A stretch of DNA of 64,000 bases from Asanoa ferruginea (GTDB lineage: Bacteria; Actinomycetota; Actinomycetes; Mycobacteriales; Micromonosporaceae). The position numbers and the translations under genes were made by a program. This document shows positions 50,173 to 59,970 of this stretch, one piece after another. The notes below the pieces were generated by a model. It saw only the letters and a list, made by a program, of their open reading frames with translations, did not search any database and was not told the origin of the DNA. Every line of letters begins with the position of its first letter. The stretch's first letter is position 1. Location: the NCBI RefSeq assembly GCF_003387075.1, contig NZ_QUMQ01000001.1, positions 4,464,001 to 4,528,000 on the forward strand. Reading direction: 5' to 3'.

Positions 50173-50526
50173 CTATGGCGCGAGCAAGGTTTGCAAGGCG
50201 CTGACGAGGCCATCGCGGATCGTCAGGAGATCGACCCCGCGCGCGACCGGGCTGCCGGATGGGCCGAAACGCCACGCCAGCGCCGCGGTGTCGGTTCCGA
50301 GGTAGGCGGGCCCGTCTTCCTCGAACACGAAGTCGGCGGCGGCGCCATCAAGAAGCGCCTGCGCCTTGTCGTTCAGCGCTTGTCGCCCTCTGGAAACCCC
50401 TTCGGGGTCGGTGAACACCACGTCTTCCGTATACGTCCGTTCGATGGCCGCCCATCGGCGTTGAGGATCCCGCTCGGCGAAGACCTCGTGCAGGTTGCGG
50501 TGCAGCAACTCCTTGGCGTCTGGCAT
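50173..50526 (-). CDS. SnoaL/NTF2-like small protein
   Basis: 117 residues of the cone-shaped NTF2 fold: LLHRNLHEVFAERDPQRRWAAIERTYTEDVVFTDPEGVSRGRQAL at the start, and GVDLLTIRDGLVSALQTLLA at the end. Such proteins act as small isomerases, hydrolases or ligand binders; no specific role is visible. Same strand as the kinase-like gene downstream. Confidence 0.82.
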   Translation of the reverse strand: MPDAKELLHRNLHEVFAERDPQRRWAAIERTYTEDVVFTDPEGVSRGRQALNDKAQALLDGAAADFVFEEDGPAYLGTDTAALAWRFGPSGSPVARGVDLLTIRDGLVSALQTLLAP

Positions 50527-50583
50527 GCGACCAGTCCTCTCGTCACGATCCGGCCCGAGGGCAGGATGCGGGGGTCGGCGTCG

Positions 50584-50808
50584 CTACCTCGAGCGTAGCC
50601 CGGACGTGCGGCCCCTTCGGCCCTTGCGCCAAAGGCTCCGCACTCCCAAAGGGCGGAAGGTCAGGGCCAGGGCGAGCCCGGCGGTCGCCATGCCGGCGTA
50701 GGTCACATCCGGTGGCGTCCACCCGGAGCAGACGCAGATCAGGATCGCGACCCAGGCCAACGCGGTCGCGCCGAACAGGCCCCACCACACCGCGTCCCGT
50801 CGTCGCAC
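50584..50808 (-). CDS. Small two-helix membrane protein
   Basis: About 74 residues starting at GTG 50808: VWWGLFGATALAWVAILICVCSGW and VTYAGMATAGLALALTF are two membrane helices, with a basic C-terminus (RSLWRKGRRGRTSGLRSR). I do not recognise a family. Codon use fits a real gene, but the start is uncertain. Confidence 0.5.
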   Translation of the reverse strand: MRRRDAVWWGLFGATALAWVAILICVCSGWTPPDVTYAGMATAGLALALTFRPLGVRSLWRKGRRGRTSGLRSR

Positions 50809-51004
50809 GGCATGAGTGTATGTCGATCCACGAACGAGGCTCAGCGGGCGCGGCGGGCGCCATGCACCAACCCGACGGCCCGCACCCACAACAGGCAACC
50901 GCACCCCCAACGGAGCGGCGGCCGCCAGCGACGCGGCCAACGAACGACCCGCGCCGGTCACGCCGACGGCTGGGCAGCCAGCGCCAGCACGACAGAAAGC
51001 TCGT
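50809..51004. other. Non-coding gap
   Basis: 196 bp between the small membrane protein and the permease stop. Open frames cross it on both strands, but none shows protein-like composition. I see no clear hairpin or operator. Confidence 0.4.
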
Positions 51005-52978
51005 TCAGCCTCCGACGTGGACGGCCGGGCGGCGCACCGGATCGGGTTCGATCTGGCGGATGATTTCGCGTACGACCGGAGCCGTGTCCCCTCGGCCCAG
51101 CAACAGATAGCGGAACAGGTGCACCAACGGGCTGCCCTCGGCCCACTCGAAATAGCAGTGCGGCCGCACGCCAGTCGCGTCGCGCAGCGCCAGCAGAACC
51201 GCCGCGATCGCGTTCGGCGCCGCCGGGCTCTGGGCCCGCAGGATGCGGTGGCGACCGACCGACACACCGGAGACATGCAGTGCCGCGCTGAACTCCGACG
51301 GGTCGACGATCTCGATTTCCAGGAACAGCACGTCGGCCCGGCCCGGCACCGGGTTCATGCCGCGCTGCTCGCCTTCCTTCGCGTCGTACTCGGCGATGTC
51401 GCCCGCCTGGCGACGGTTGGCGATGATGTTGATCTCGCCGTCGTGCGCCAACGAATCCGTGATGAACTGGCGGGCGGGCAGGTCGAACTCGATGTGCTCG
51501 GCCCGCAGTTCGGTCGTCCGGGTCACCCGCGAGATCAGCGAAACGACCACGATGCCCAGGATGAACATCGCCGAGATCGCGATGCCGTCGGGCTTCTCGC
51601 GGATGTTCTCCACCAGGGCGTAGATCAGCACCAGGGTGAGCACCGCGAAGCCGGCCGTCGCTAGGCGTTGCCGGCGGCGCAGGGCCGAGATGGTCACCGC
51701 GACCGCGCCCGAGACCATCATGGCCAGAATCCCGGTGGCGTACGCGCCGGCCTGTGCGTTGACGTCGGCGCCGAACGCGATCGTGATCAGCACGCTGATC
51801 ACCGTGTAAACCAGCACGACCGGGCGCACCGCGCGGCCCCACTCCGGTGCCATGCCATAGCCGGGCAGGTAGCGGGGCACGATGTTGATCAGGCCGGCCA
51901 TCGCCGAGGCGCCCGCGAACCAGAGGATGAGCACCGTGCTGATGTCGTAGACCGTGCCGAACCCCTCGCCCAGCTTCTGGTGCGCGAGGTAGGCCAGCGC
52001 GCGGCCGTCGGCGCCGCCGCCCGGCTGGAACTCCGCCTTCGGGATCAGCACCGTGGTCACGAAGCTCGTGGCGATCAGGTAGACGCTCATGATGACGGCG
52101 GCGGTGGTGAGCAGCTTGCGGGTGTTGCGCACCCGGGAAGCCAGCCGATCCGGACCGGACGCCGCGACCAGCGGCATCATGCTGACCCCGGTCTCGAATC
52201 CGGACAGGCCGAGCACCAGGAGCGGGAAGGCGATCACCGCGGGCCCGACGATGTCGCCGAAGCCGGTGCCGCCCGACGTGATCGCGTCGGTCCACGACGT
52301 CAGCGCGCCGGCGGTGCTGAACACGTCGACCAGGCCGACCACCACGATGACGGCGTTGAGCGCCAGGAACACACCCACGAGCGGGATCGCGACGCCGACC
52401 GCCTCACTGAAACCGAGCAGGAACACCCCACCCAGAATCAGCAGGAGTACGACCGTGATGAGCACCTCGTGGCCGTGCAGCCCGCTCGGCGTGTAGGGGT
52501 TCTCGACCAGGTGCACCGAGGCGTCGGCAGCCGACAGGGTGATCGTGATGATCCAGGAAGTGGCGACGAAACCGAGCAGCCCGAGCACGAACAGCTTGCC
52601 CCACCAGAACGGCAGCAGGTTTTCCAGCATCGCCACCGAGCCCTGGCCGTGTGGGCTCTCCTTGGCCACCCTGCGATACATCGGCAGCATGCCGAGCAGC
52701 GTCAGCGCGACGATCAGCAGGGTCGCGAGCGGCGAGAGTGCCCCGGCGGCGAGCGCGGCGATGGCCGGCAGGTAGGCCAGCGTGGAGAAATAGTCGACGC
52801 CGGTCAGGCACATCACCTTCCACCACGCGTGCGGCGTGGCGTGTGCCTCCTCGGTCTGCGGCCCGACCGGTTGCACGCGGTGGCGCAGCAGCCAACCGGC
52901 CACTCCGCGCGACGGCACCGCCTTGCGTCCGGGCCGGTCCACCTGTGCCGGGATCGCCAGCTCGGGCAGGACGCTCAT
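51005..52978 (-). CDS. APC-family amino acid/potassium permease
   Basis: 657 residues with about twelve membrane helices. A cytoplasmic N-terminus is followed by [32 protein letters not shown], then [16 protein letters not shown], typical of the APC superfamily. A C-terminal soluble domain of ~170 residues (from about [21 protein letters not shown]) ends [29 protein letters not shown]. The substrate is not evident. The ATG shares one base with the stop of the glycosyltransferase upstream (TGATG), an odd pair to be coupled. Confidence 0.85.
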   Translation of the reverse strand: MSVLPELAIPAQVDRPGRKAVPSRGVAGWLLRHRVQPVGPQTEEAHATPHAWWKVMCLTGVDYFSTLAYLPAIAALAAGALSPLATLLIVALTLLGMLPMYRRVAKESPHGQGSVAMLENLLPFWWGKLFVLGLLGFVATSWIITITLSAADASVHLVENPYTPSGLHGHEVLITVVLLLILGGVFLLGFSEAVGVAIPLVGVFLALNAVIVVVGLVDVFSTAGALTSWTDAITSGGTGFGDIVGPAVIAFPLLVLGLSGFETGVSMMPLVAASGPDRLASRVRNTRKLLTTAAVIMSVYLIATSFVTTVLIPKAEFQPGGGADGRALAYLAHQKLGEGFGTVYDISTVLILWFAGASAMAGLINIVPRYLPGYGMAPEWGRAVRPVVLVYTVISVLITIAFGADVNAQAGAYATGILAMMVSGAVAVTISALRRRQRLATAGFAVLTLVLIYALVENIREKPDGIAISAMFILGIVVVSLISRVTRTTELRAEHIEFDLPARQFITDSLAHDGEINIIANRRQAGDIAEYDAKEGEQRGMNPVPGRADVLFLEIEIVDPSEFSAALHVSGVSVGRHRILRAQSPAAPNAIAAVLLALRDATGVRPHCYFEWAEGSPLVHLFRYLLLGRGDTAPVVREIIRQIEPDPVRRPAVHVGG

Positions 52979-54258
52979 CAGACCTCCGGATGCGCTCGTC
53001 CGGACGCCGGTGTGGCGTCCGGACGACAGCATGCCCGCCCTTCTTGACGGTTTCCATACGGGGTCCGCGGCAGAGCTGTCAGCCCAGTGACGATGACCGC
53101 CACCGACGCGACCGGCAGGAGCACGTCGAGGTCGCCCCGCAGCGCCGGCACCGCCTCGTAGAACATGTAGAACGTCGCGGCGTACGCGCCGGCCAGGGTC
53201 ACGAAGACGGCGCCGGCGCGGTCGCCGACCAGCAGCACGAACGGCACCGGCCACAGCAGGTACTGGACCCCGAAGCCGGCGGTCGCCGCGAAGAAGGCCA
53301 GCATCAGCCCGGCGGTCAGCACGACGCCGTCGGCGCGCTTCCAGAGCAGCGCGACGGTGGTAACCAGGGCGGCCGCGGTGAGCAGCGAGCCGACCCGCTG
53401 GACGGGGCCGATCCCGGCACCCGCATAGCCGGTGCCGATCCAACCGAAGACGTGGGCCAGGCCGGCCCAGCCCCACCCGCCGACGAACGAGCGGTAGCCG
53501 GCGAGCACCTTGACGGCCGCGGGCAGCGAGTCGCCCAGGACGACCGGGATCATCAGCAGGAACAGCAGCGGCACCGCCGCGATCCCGACCAGCGCGCGGC
53601 CCCAGTGCCGGGTCGGGATGTCCCGGAGCAGGCCGGGCACGAGCAGCACGGGCCAGGTCTTGGCCGCGATCGCGAAGCCCATCGCCACACCGGCGAGGTC
53701 CGGGCGACCCTGTCGCGCCGCGAGATAGCCACCGACGCCGAACGCGAGCGCGACCGGTTCGACCTGCCCGTGCACCCCGCTGATCAGGAACGCCAGCGGG
53801 CACAGGGCGTAGAGCAGGGCGACGTTGCGGCCGCGGTCGGCGCCGGCCAGCTTGGCGAGGAGCACGACCAGCACGAGGTCGGCGACCACCGGCGCGATCT
53901 TGCCGGAGAGCTCCCAGGCGATGCCGGTCTTCAGCTCGGCGCCGAAGACGATCGGCATGAACGGCAGGAAGTTCCACCGGAAATGCGGCATGTGCGTCAT
54001 CGGGTCCGTGCCACCGCGGAGCAGGTTGCCGGCCCGCTGGAAATAGCTCGCCACGTCGCGCGGCGTGTGCCCATAGGCGATCCAGACGGCCGCGATCCGG
54101 ATGCACAGCGCGACGGCGAGGCTCACGCCGAGTCGCGGAGCCCAGCCCCGGGCGTACGCCGTGAGGAAAAGCCCGCCGCAGACGGTGACCAGCGCGCCGA
54201 GGGCGATGGTGAAGTTAGGGAGAGTTCCGTCGATGCGGGATAGATCGTCGACATTCAT
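52978..54258 (-). CDS. GT-C-type glycosyltransferase, probably polyprenol-phosphate-mannose dependent
   Basis: A 426-residue polytopic protein with about ten helices. The first loop carries [41 protein letters not shown], with an acidic pair reminiscent of GT-C catalytic Asp residues, and [51 protein letters not shown] is the GT87/DUF2029-like core. Such enzymes add sugars to cell-envelope glycans from a lipid-linked donor. It is coupled to the permease downstream, and KstR2-type operators begin just beyond its start. Confidence 0.8.
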   Translation of the reverse strand: MNVDDLSRIDGTLPNFTIALGALVTVCGGLFLTAYARGWAPRLGVSLAVALCIRIAAVWIAYGHTPRDVASYFQRAGNLLRGGTDPMTHMPHFRWNFLPFMPIVFGAELKTGIAWELSGKIAPVVADLVLVVLLAKLAGADRGRNVALLYALCPLAFLISGVHGQVEPVALAFGVGGYLAARQGRPDLAGVAMGFAIAAKTWPVLLVPGLLRDIPTRHWGRALVGIAAVPLLFLLMIPVVLGDSLPAAVKVLAGYRSFVGGWGWAGLAHVFGWIGTGYAGAGIGPVQRVGSLLTAAALVTTVALLWKRADGVVLTAGLMLAFFAATAGFGVQYLLWPVPFVLLVGDRAGAVFVTLAGAYAATFYMFYEAVPALRGDLDVLLPVASVAVIVTGLTALPRTPYGNRQEGRACCRPDATPASGRAHPEV

Positions 54259-54330
54259 GCGCGACTCAGTCTATTTGTCTGGGTGCGCGGCCGATGTCAC
54301 CCAATCCGGGGAACCGTCGGCGGCTGAGCA

Positions 54331-54348
54331 ACCTAGCACTTGCTTGGT
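54331..54348. promoter_or_regulatory. KstR2-type operator before fadA6
   Basis: ACCTAGCACTTGCTTGGT matches the published KstR2 consensus AnCAAGnnCTTGnT except for one base, and matches the second site at 60858 (complement ACCAAGCACTTGTTTGGT) at 16 of 18 positions. It lies between the divergent glycosyltransferase and thiolase genes. Confidence 0.82.
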
Positions 54349-54398
54349 TTTGCGCGTTAGCATGATCGTGATTGGCGTGCGTCATCGAGGAGGAACAG

Positions 54399-55616
54399 AT
54401 GCCCGAAGCAGTCATCGTCGCGGCCGCGCGGTCGCCGATCGGCCGGGCCGGCAAGGGATCGCTGCGCGAGCTGCGGCCCGATGTCCTGGCGACCCAGATC
54501 GTGTCGGCGGCGCTCGCGATGGTTCCCGAACTCGACCCCACCACGATCGACGACCTGATGATGGGTTGTGCCCAGCCGGCCGGCGAGCAGGCCTACAACA
54601 TCGCCCGGGTGACGGCGGTGCGGCTCGGGCTCGACGGCCTGCCCGGCACGACCGTGCACCGCTATTGCGCCTCCTCGCTGCAGACCACCCGGATGGCGAT
54701 GCACGCGATCCGGGCCGGCGAGGGGCACGCGTTCATCTCGGCCGGGGTGGAGACCGTCTCCCGGTTCACCGCTGGGAAGTCCGACGGCATGCCCGACACC
54801 AAGGACGAGGTGTTCCTCGACGCAGCGCGCCGCAGGGTCGCCCGGGTCGAGCGGGGCGAGCCGTGGTCCGACCCCCGTGACGCGGGGGAGTGGCCCGACG
54901 TCTACGTCGCGATGGGGGAGACCGCGGAGAACGTCGCGGAGCTGTGCAAGGTGTCCCGGCAGGCCCAGGACGAGTTCGCCGTACGCAGCCAGAACCTCGC
55001 CGAGGCCGCCGCCGCCCGTGGGTTCTGGGCCACCGACATCACACCCGTACGCCTGCCGGACGGCACCGTGGTCGACACCGACGACGGTCCCCGCAAGAAC
55101 GTCACGCTGGAGAAGGTGGCCGCCCTGGCGCCCGCGTTCCGCCCCAACGGCACCGTCACCGCCGCCAACTGCTGCGGGCTCAACGACGGCGCCGCCGCAC
55201 TGGTGGTGCTGAGCGACGTGCGGGCCCGCGAGTTGGGGCTCACGCCGCTCGCGCGGGTCGTCTCGACCGGCGTGTCCGCGCTGAGCCCCGAGTTGATGGG
55301 CCTGGGCCCGGTGCAGGCGAGCCAGGCGGCGGTGGCCCGGGCCGGTCTGTCCATGTCGGACATCGACCTGGTGGAGATGAACGAGGCGTTCGCCGCGCAG
55401 GTGCTGCCCTGCGTCGACCAGCTCGGCCTCGACCTCGACCGGGTCAACGTGAACGGCGGCGCGATCGCCCTCGGTCACCCGTTCGGGTCGACCGGCGCCC
55501 GGATGGCGACGACGCTCATCCACGCGATGCGCGAGCGCGACGTGCAGTTCGGCCTCGAAACGATGTGTGCCGCCGGCGGCCAGGGCATGGCGATGGTGCT
55601 GGAGCGACTGTCGTAG
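54399..55616 (+). CDS. fadA6: Acetyl-CoA acyltransferase (thiolase), FadA6-like
   Basis: A 405-residue thiolase. The nucleophile Cys lies in TVHRYCASSLQTTRMAMHAIRAG, with NEAFAAQVLPCVDQLG, NVNGGAIALGHPFGSTGAR and ETMCAAGGQGMAMVLE (second Cys) at the C-terminus. FadA6 (Rv3556c in M. tuberculosis) performs the thiolysis after IpdAB opens the last steroid ring. GAGGAGGAACAG just upstream fixes the ATG at 54399, not 54372. A KstR2-type site precedes it and kstR2 follows 47 bp later. Confidence 0.92.
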   Translation: MPEAVIVAAARSPIGRAGKGSLRELRPDVLATQIVSAALAMVPELDPTTIDDLMMGCAQPAGEQAYNIARVTAVRLGLDGLPGTTVHRYCASSLQTTRMAMHAIRAGEGHAFISAGVETVSRFTAGKSDGMPDTKDEVFLDAARRRVARVERGEPWSDPRDAGEWPDVYVAMGETAENVAELCKVSRQAQDEFAVRSQNLAEAAAARGFWATDITPVRLPDGTVVDTDDGPRKNVTLEKVAALAPAFRPNGTVTAANCCGLNDGAAALVVLSDVRARELGLTPLARVVSTGVSALSPELMGLGPVQASQAAVARAGLSMSDIDLVEMNEAFAAQVLPCVDQLGLDLDRVNVNGGAIALGHPFGSTGARMATTLIHAMRERDVQFGLETMCAAGGQGMAMVLERLS

Positions 55617-55630
55617 ACCAAGCGTTTGGT
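55617..55630. promoter_or_regulatory. KstR2-like operator before kstR2
   Basis: ACCAAGCGTTTGGT has palindromic outer arms and matches AnCAAGnnCTTGnT at all but one fixed position. It lies immediately after the fadA6 stop and 33 bp before the kstR2 ATG, consistent with autoregulation. Confidence 0.7.
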
Positions 55631-55663
55631 AGCCTGCCGTCGAAACCCCAAGGAGGCAAACGG

Positions 55664-56272
55664 ATGCGTGCTCAGCGCAACGCGGCCGCGCAGGCCGGTT
55701 CGGCCCGGCGCCGGGAACTGCTCACCATCGCCGAGCGGCAGTTCGCCACCCGCGGCTTCGCGCAGACCACCATCCGCGACATCGCCGACGAGGCCGGGAT
55801 TCTCTCCGGCAGCCTTTACCACCACTTCCCGTCGAAGGAAGCGATGCTGGGCGAGGCCCTCCAGGAGTTCCTGGAGGGCCTGCTGGCCCGGTCGGTCGCG
55901 ATTGTCGAGCAGGGCGACCGGCCGCGCGAGGTGCTCGACCAGTTGATCCGCGAGTCGTTCGCGACCATCAACGCGGCGCCCGACGCGGTCGCCCTCTATC
56001 AAAACGAGAAGAGCTTTGTCGCCGAGACGCCGGGCTTCGAGTTCGTCGCCAAGCTCAGCCGCGACATCGAGAAGCTGTGGCTCGGCGTGATCAAGTCGGG
56101 CCGCGCGGCCGGTGAGTTCCGGACCGACCTCGACGTCAACCTGACCTACCGCTTCATCCGCGACACGGTCTGGTCGACCGTCGGCTGGTATCGGCTCGGC
56201 GGCCGGTTCAGCCACCACGCGGTCGCCGAGCAATACCTCTCGCTGCTACACGGCGGCATGCTCAAGAACTGA
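55664..56272 (+). CDS. kstR2: TetR-family regulator KstR2
   Basis: 202 residues. The N-terminal helix-turn-helix is ELLTIAERQFATRGFAQTTIRDIADEAGILSGSLYHHFPSKEAMLGEAL. The ligand domain has FVAETPGFEFVAKLSRDIEKLWLGVIKSG and RFIRDTVWSTVGWYRLGG, matching actinobacterial KstR2, which is released from DNA by HIP-CoA and controls steroid C/D-ring genes. Its identity is supported by KstR2-type operators before fadA6, before itself and in the ipdC-echA junction. AGGAGG seven bases before ATG. It converges with ipdB, overlapping by 11 bp. Confidence 0.9.
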   Translation: MRAQRNAAAQAGSARRRELLTIAERQFATRGFAQTTIRDIADEAGILSGSLYHHFPSKEAMLGEALQEFLEGLLARSVAIVEQGDRPREVLDQLIRESFATINAAPDAVALYQNEKSFVAETPGFEFVAKLSRDIEKLWLGVIKSGRAAGEFRTDLDVNLTYRFIRDTVWSTVGWYRLGGRFSHHAVAEQYLSLLHGGMLKN

Positions 56273-57005
56273 GCAGCCCGGTCGGGTCGATCACCTCGCG
56301 GATCAGCCGCAACTCCTCGTCGGTGGGCAACCGGGTCGTGCCGGCCGTGGACACGTCGATGTCGAAGCCGGTGTTCTCGCGCACCTGGTCGGCGGTCACG
56401 CCGGGGTGCAGCGAACGCACCTTGAGCCGCCCGTCACCGGCGTAGTCGAGGACCGCGAGGTCGGTGATCACCACGCCGAGGTGGTGGAAGCGCAGGGCAC
56501 TGCCCGCGAAGGCCCGCGCCCGGTCGTTGCCGACACCGGAGACCACGTCGACCCGCTCGACGAAGACCCGCTTCGAGTGCTTGCCGACGAAATAGTCGAC
56601 CCGGTGGTTGACCGTGTTGCCGGGCGCGCCGCGGACTCCGATCAGTTGCCGCGTGGGTCGCCGCCAGTCGCCGATCGACGAGATGTTCTGGTTGCCGTAG
56701 GCGTCGACCTGGCTCGCCCCCATCATGCTCTGCCGGCGCCCCGAGTTGAGCAGGTCGAAGATGGCCCGGAAGGGCACCCAGCCCTCGACCGTGCCGCCGG
56801 CCGCGGCGGTCTTGCCCAGCGGCGGCGGTTCGCTCATCAGGAAGGCCTCGCCGTCGGAGAGCGCCAGGTCGGGCGAGTGCGTCAGCTTGGCCAGCCGGGC
56901 GCCGACCGACGGGATCGTGCCGACGGCGTGCGCGAGCACCTCGCCCGCGCCCCGCCAGGTGTCGGCGCAGGCGACCGCGCAGACCTCAGCGCGCGTCGTG
57001 GTCAT
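56262..57005 (-). CDS. ipdB: CoA-transferase-like hydrolase beta subunit IpdB
   Basis: 247 residues of the class I CoA-transferase beta fold: AEVCAVACADTWRGAGEVLAHAVGTIPSVGARLAKLTHSPDLALSDGEAFL, SMMGASQVDAYGNQNISSIGDW, RGAPGNTVNHRVDYFVGKHSKRVFVERVDVVSG. With IpdA it hydrolytically opens ring C of COCHEA-CoA in steroid degradation. ATG at 57005 overlaps the ipdA stop (ATGA). Confidence 0.93.
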   Translation of the reverse strand: MTTTRAEVCAVACADTWRGAGEVLAHAVGTIPSVGARLAKLTHSPDLALSDGEAFLMSEPPPLGKTAAAGGTVEGWVPFRAIFDLLNSGRRQSMMGASQVDAYGNQNISSIGDWRRPTRQLIGVRGAPGNTVNHRVDYFVGKHSKRVFVERVDVVSGVGNDRARAFAGSALRFHHLGVVITDLAVLDYAGDGRLKVRSLHPGVTADQVRENTGFDIDVSTAGTTRLPTDEELRLIREVIDPTGLLSS

Positions 57006-57862
57006 CGCGTCGCCTGCCATGCCTGGACCTCCCGTTGATAGCTGGCCTCGTCGGTGTCGAGGAACCGGGTCCGGAACGCCTGCCACGACTCGTCGTCGGC
57101 GGCGGTCGCGGCGTAGTGCTTCTGGAACCGTTCGTCACGGCCGTAATCCGGCTCGCAGGTGGTGAAATGCGCGCCGTTGGGTGTCTCCACCACGCCCTGC
57201 ACGAACAGCCGGCTGACCAGCAGGCTCTGCGGCGGGGCCTGGGCGGTGAGCGACGCCGTGTCGACGATCTTCTCGACGCTCAGGAAGCAGCGCTCGGACG
57301 CCATCGCGAACAGGTCATCGAAGTAGGGGTCGTTGCCCAGATATTGCCCGTTGCCCTGCGCGTCGCCCCGGTTGAGGTGGATGAAGGAGATGTCCGGCCG
57401 CAGCCCCGGGACGGCGACATACTCCTCGTCGTCATAGGGCGAGCGCACCGTCTTGAGGTCGGGGTTCATCGTCAGCACGTCGCTCGCGAGGCCGGCCCGG
57501 CTGGGCAGGAACGAGAAACGGTTGGCGCCGGCCCGCAGCGCGGTGACGAACATGCCCTCGTCATATTCCGCGGTCTCGATCGCACCCGACTCGCGGGCGG
57601 CCCGGAAGTGCGGGTCGAGCGCGATGCTGTCGAGCGAGACGAAGCCGTAGACGAGCTTGCGCACCTTGCCGGCCCGGCAGAGCAGCCCGACGTCGGGCCC
57701 GCCGAAGGTGACCACCGTGAGGTCCTTGACGTCGCTGCGCAGCAACTCACGCACGATCGCCATCGGCTTGCGCCGCGAACCCCAGCCACCGATGCCGATC
57801 GTCATGCCCGACTCGACGTGTCCCACCACATCGGACAGCGTCATCGTCTTGTCTGCCAACAC
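57002..57862 (-). CDS. ipdA: CoA-transferase-like hydrolase alpha subunit IpdA
   Basis: 286 residues closely matching mycobacterial IpdA: ESGMTIGIGGWGSRRKPMAIVRELLRSDVKDLTVVTFGGPDVGLLCRAGKVRKLVYGFVSLDSI, AFIHLN-type RPDISFIHLNRGDAQGNGQYLGNDPYFDDLFAMAS and NGAHFTTCEPDYGRDERFQKHYA. Partner of IpdB in ring-C hydrolysis. GTG at 57862 sits close to AAGGAGAGG; the TTG at 57859 has better spacing and may be used instead. Confidence 0.93.
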   Translation of the reverse strand: MLADKTMTLSDVVGHVESGMTIGIGGWGSRRKPMAIVRELLRSDVKDLTVVTFGGPDVGLLCRAGKVRKLVYGFVSLDSIALDPHFRAARESGAIETAEYDEGMFVTALRAGANRFSFLPSRAGLASDVLTMNPDLKTVRSPYDDEEYVAVPGLRPDISFIHLNRGDAQGNGQYLGNDPYFDDLFAMASERCFLSVEKIVDTASLTAQAPPQSLLVSRLFVQGVVETPNGAHFTTCEPDYGRDERFQKHYAATAADDESWQAFRTRFLDTDEASYQREVQAWQATR

Positions 57863-57868
57863 CTCTCC

Positions 57869-58843
57869 TTAGATCAGGGCCCGGATGAGCCGGTCGCGGT
57901 GGAAGCCCGCCGTGCCCCAGGCGGCCATCAGCGCTCGCACCTTCAACAGCCAGAGGCTGACATCACACTCGACCGTGTACGCGATGGCGCCGTGCACCTG
58001 CAACGCCGTCCGCGCCGCGAGGTGGGCGGCGTCGGCGCAGGCGACCTTCGCGGCGGAGACGTCGCGGCCGGCGTCGGGCGACCCGGCGGCCAGCTCGTGC
58101 GCCGCACCGAGCACCAACGGCCGGGCGAAGTCGAGCGCGACCCGCACATCGGCCAACAGATGCTTGACCGCCTGGAACTGCCCGACCGGGCGGCCGAACT
58201 GGCGGCGCTCACCCACGTAGTCGACGGAGGTGGCCAGCAGCCGCTCCCCGGCGCCGAGCAGGACGGCCGCGCACGCCAGCGCCGCGCCGTCGAACGCGCC
58301 GGCCACCCGGGAGTCGGCGAGGTCGGCGATGTGGTCACCGGGGGTGACCTCGAACAGCCGTCGACCCGGGTCGACCGATGCCGCGAGCGGGCCGGTGACA
58401 CCCTGGTGCAGGGCACCGCCCTCGGCGAGGAAGAACACCCGCGCGCCGGCCGCGTCGACGGCGCGCGGTGTCAGGGGAGGCGCGGCGAACGAGACCAGCG
58501 TCTCGCCGGCCGCGACCTCGGTCAGCACCGTCTCCTCGGACGTGCCGGCGAGCAGTGCGGGCGCAACAGCCACGGACTCGATCCACGGCCCGGGCGCGCC
58601 GTGGTAACCGAGCTTCTCGAACGCGATCGCCGCCTCGACCGGGCCGGCGTCGAGACCGCCGAGGCGCTCCGGCACGCACAGCGCCGGCACGCCCACGTCG
58701 GCCAGCGCCCGCCACAACGCCAGGCCGGGATCGCGCTCGCCCAGCGCCCACGAGCGGGCGGCGGCGACCGGGCGGGCCGACGACAGCAGGGCATCGAGCG
58801 TCTCGGCGAACGCGTGCTGTTCCTTGGTCCAGGCGAAGTTCAT
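57869..58843 (-). CDS. fadE32: Acyl-CoA dehydrogenase, FadE32-like
   Basis: 324 residues, short for the family. ACAD core with AIAFEKLGYHGAPGPWIESV, GERRQFGRPVGQFQAVKHLLADVRVALDFARPLV and ALQVHGAIAYTVECDVSLWLLKVRAL at the C-terminus. The overall length and sequence fit the beta-type subunit of steroid alpha2beta2 acyl-CoA dehydrogenases such as FadE31-FadE32. Exact FadE number is inferred from neighbours. ATG at 58843 overlaps the preceding FadE stop (ATGA). Confidence 0.85.
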   Translation of the reverse strand: MNFAWTKEQHAFAETLDALLSSARPVAAARSWALGERDPGLALWRALADVGVPALCVPERLGGLDAGPVEAAIAFEKLGYHGAPGPWIESVAVAPALLAGTSEETVLTEVAAGETLVSFAAPPLTPRAVDAAGARVFFLAEGGALHQGVTGPLAASVDPGRRLFEVTPGDHIADLADSRVAGAFDGAALACAAVLLGAGERLLATSVDYVGERRQFGRPVGQFQAVKHLLADVRVALDFARPLVLGAAHELAAGSPDAGRDVSAAKVACADAAHLAARTALQVHGAIAYTVECDVSLWLLKVRALMAAWGTAGFHRDRLIRALI

Positions 58844-59970
58844 CGGGGCAACCCCAGGATCCGCTCGGCGACGATGTTGCGCTGGATCTGGTTGGTGCCG
58901 GCGTAGATGGGCCCGGCGAGCGCGAACAGATAGTCGTCGACCCAGCCGCCGCGCAACTCCTGGTCGACGCCGAGCAACTCGAGCGCCGTCTCGTGCAGGT
59001 CGACGTCGAGCTGCGACCAGAACAGCTTGTTGACGCTGCCGTGCGCGCCGACCGACCAGCCCTGCTCGACCTTGGCCACCGTCTCCCAGGTGTAGAGCCG
59101 ATAGGCCTGCGCCTGGATCCACGCGTCGACGACCCGGTCACGCAGGTGCGGCGACGATGCGCCGCGCTCGCGCCACAACGCGAGCAGCCGGTCGGCGGCG
59201 GCGCAGAACCGGCCCGGCGACCGCAGCGACAGGCCGCGCTCGTTGCCGGCCGTCGACATCGCGATCTTCCAACCCGCGCCCGGGTCGCCCACGACACCGG
59301 CGTCGGGCACGAACACGTCGTCGAAGAAGATCTCGGCGAAGCCCGGGTCGCCGTCGAGCTGGGCGATCGGCCGGACCGTGATGCCCGGCGTGGCCAGCGG
59401 GAACAGGAAGTAGGTCAGGCCGCGGTGCCGTTCGGCGGCCGGGTCGGTGCGGAACAGGCCGAACCCGTGGTCGGCGACCGCCGCCCGCGAGCTCCAGGTC
59501 TTCTGCCCGTTGAGAACCCAGCCGCCGCGGTCGTCGTCGCGGTCGGCGCGGCTGCGGATCGCGGCGAGGTCGCTGCCCGCCTCGGGTTCCGACCAGGCCT
59601 GGGCCCAGACGTCGGTGCCGTCGGCCATCGACGGCAGGTAGCGCTGCCGTTGCTCGGCCGAGCCGTGCTCGAAGATGACCGGTGCGAGCAATGAGATGCC
59701 GTTCTGGGCGATCCGGGTGGGTGCGCCGCAGGTGTAGTACTCCTCTTCGAAGAGCACCCACTCGGTGAGCGTGGCGTCGCGCCCGCCGAATTCCGCCGGC
59801 CAGGCCACGACCGACCACCGGCCGGCGGCCAGCGTGCGCTCCCACTCGCGATGCGCCACGGCGCCCGCCGGGGTGTCCATCGACGGAAGCCGGCCGGGGC
59901 TGTTGGCCCGCAGCCAGTCGCGGGCCTCGGCGCGGAACGCCTGCTCGCGCTCGGTGAACTCGGGGGTCAT
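58840..59970 (-). CDS. fadE31: Acyl-CoA dehydrogenase, FadE31-like
   Basis: 376 residues: FEEEYYTCGAPTRIAQNGISLLAPVIFEHGSAEQRQRYLPSMADGTDVWAQAWSEPEAGSDLAAIRSRA, QKTWSSRAAVADHGFGLFRTDP and GPIYAGTNQIQRNIVAERILGLP are the acyl-CoA dehydrogenase motifs. It should form a heteromer with the FadE32-like partner immediately downstream, desaturating a ring-D-derived side chain. ATG overlaps the enoyl-CoA hydratase stop (ATGA). Confidence 0.88.
   Translation of the reverse strand: MTPEFTEREQAFRAEARDWLRANSPGRLPSMDTPAGAVAHREWERTLAAGRWSVVAWPAEFGGRDATLTEWVLFEEEYYTCGAPTRIAQNGISLLAPVIFEHGSAEQRQRYLPSMADGTDVWAQAWSEPEAGSDLAAIRSRADRDDDRGGWVLNGQKTWSSRAAVADHGFGLFRTDPAAERHRGLTYFLFPLATPGITVRPIAQLDGDPGFAEIFFDDVFVPDAGVVGDPGAGWKIAMSTAGNERGLSLRSPGRFCAAADRLLALWRERGASSPHLRDRVVDAWIQAQAYRLYTWETVAKVEQGWSVGAHGSVNKLFWSQLDVDLHETALELLGVDQELRGGWVDDYLFALAGPIYAGTNQIQRNIVAERILGLPR

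Noticed and set aside
57035-58906. Plus-strand open frame of ~620 codons across ipdA and fadE32
   Set aside because: Shadow frame; the minus-strand genes match known families end to end.
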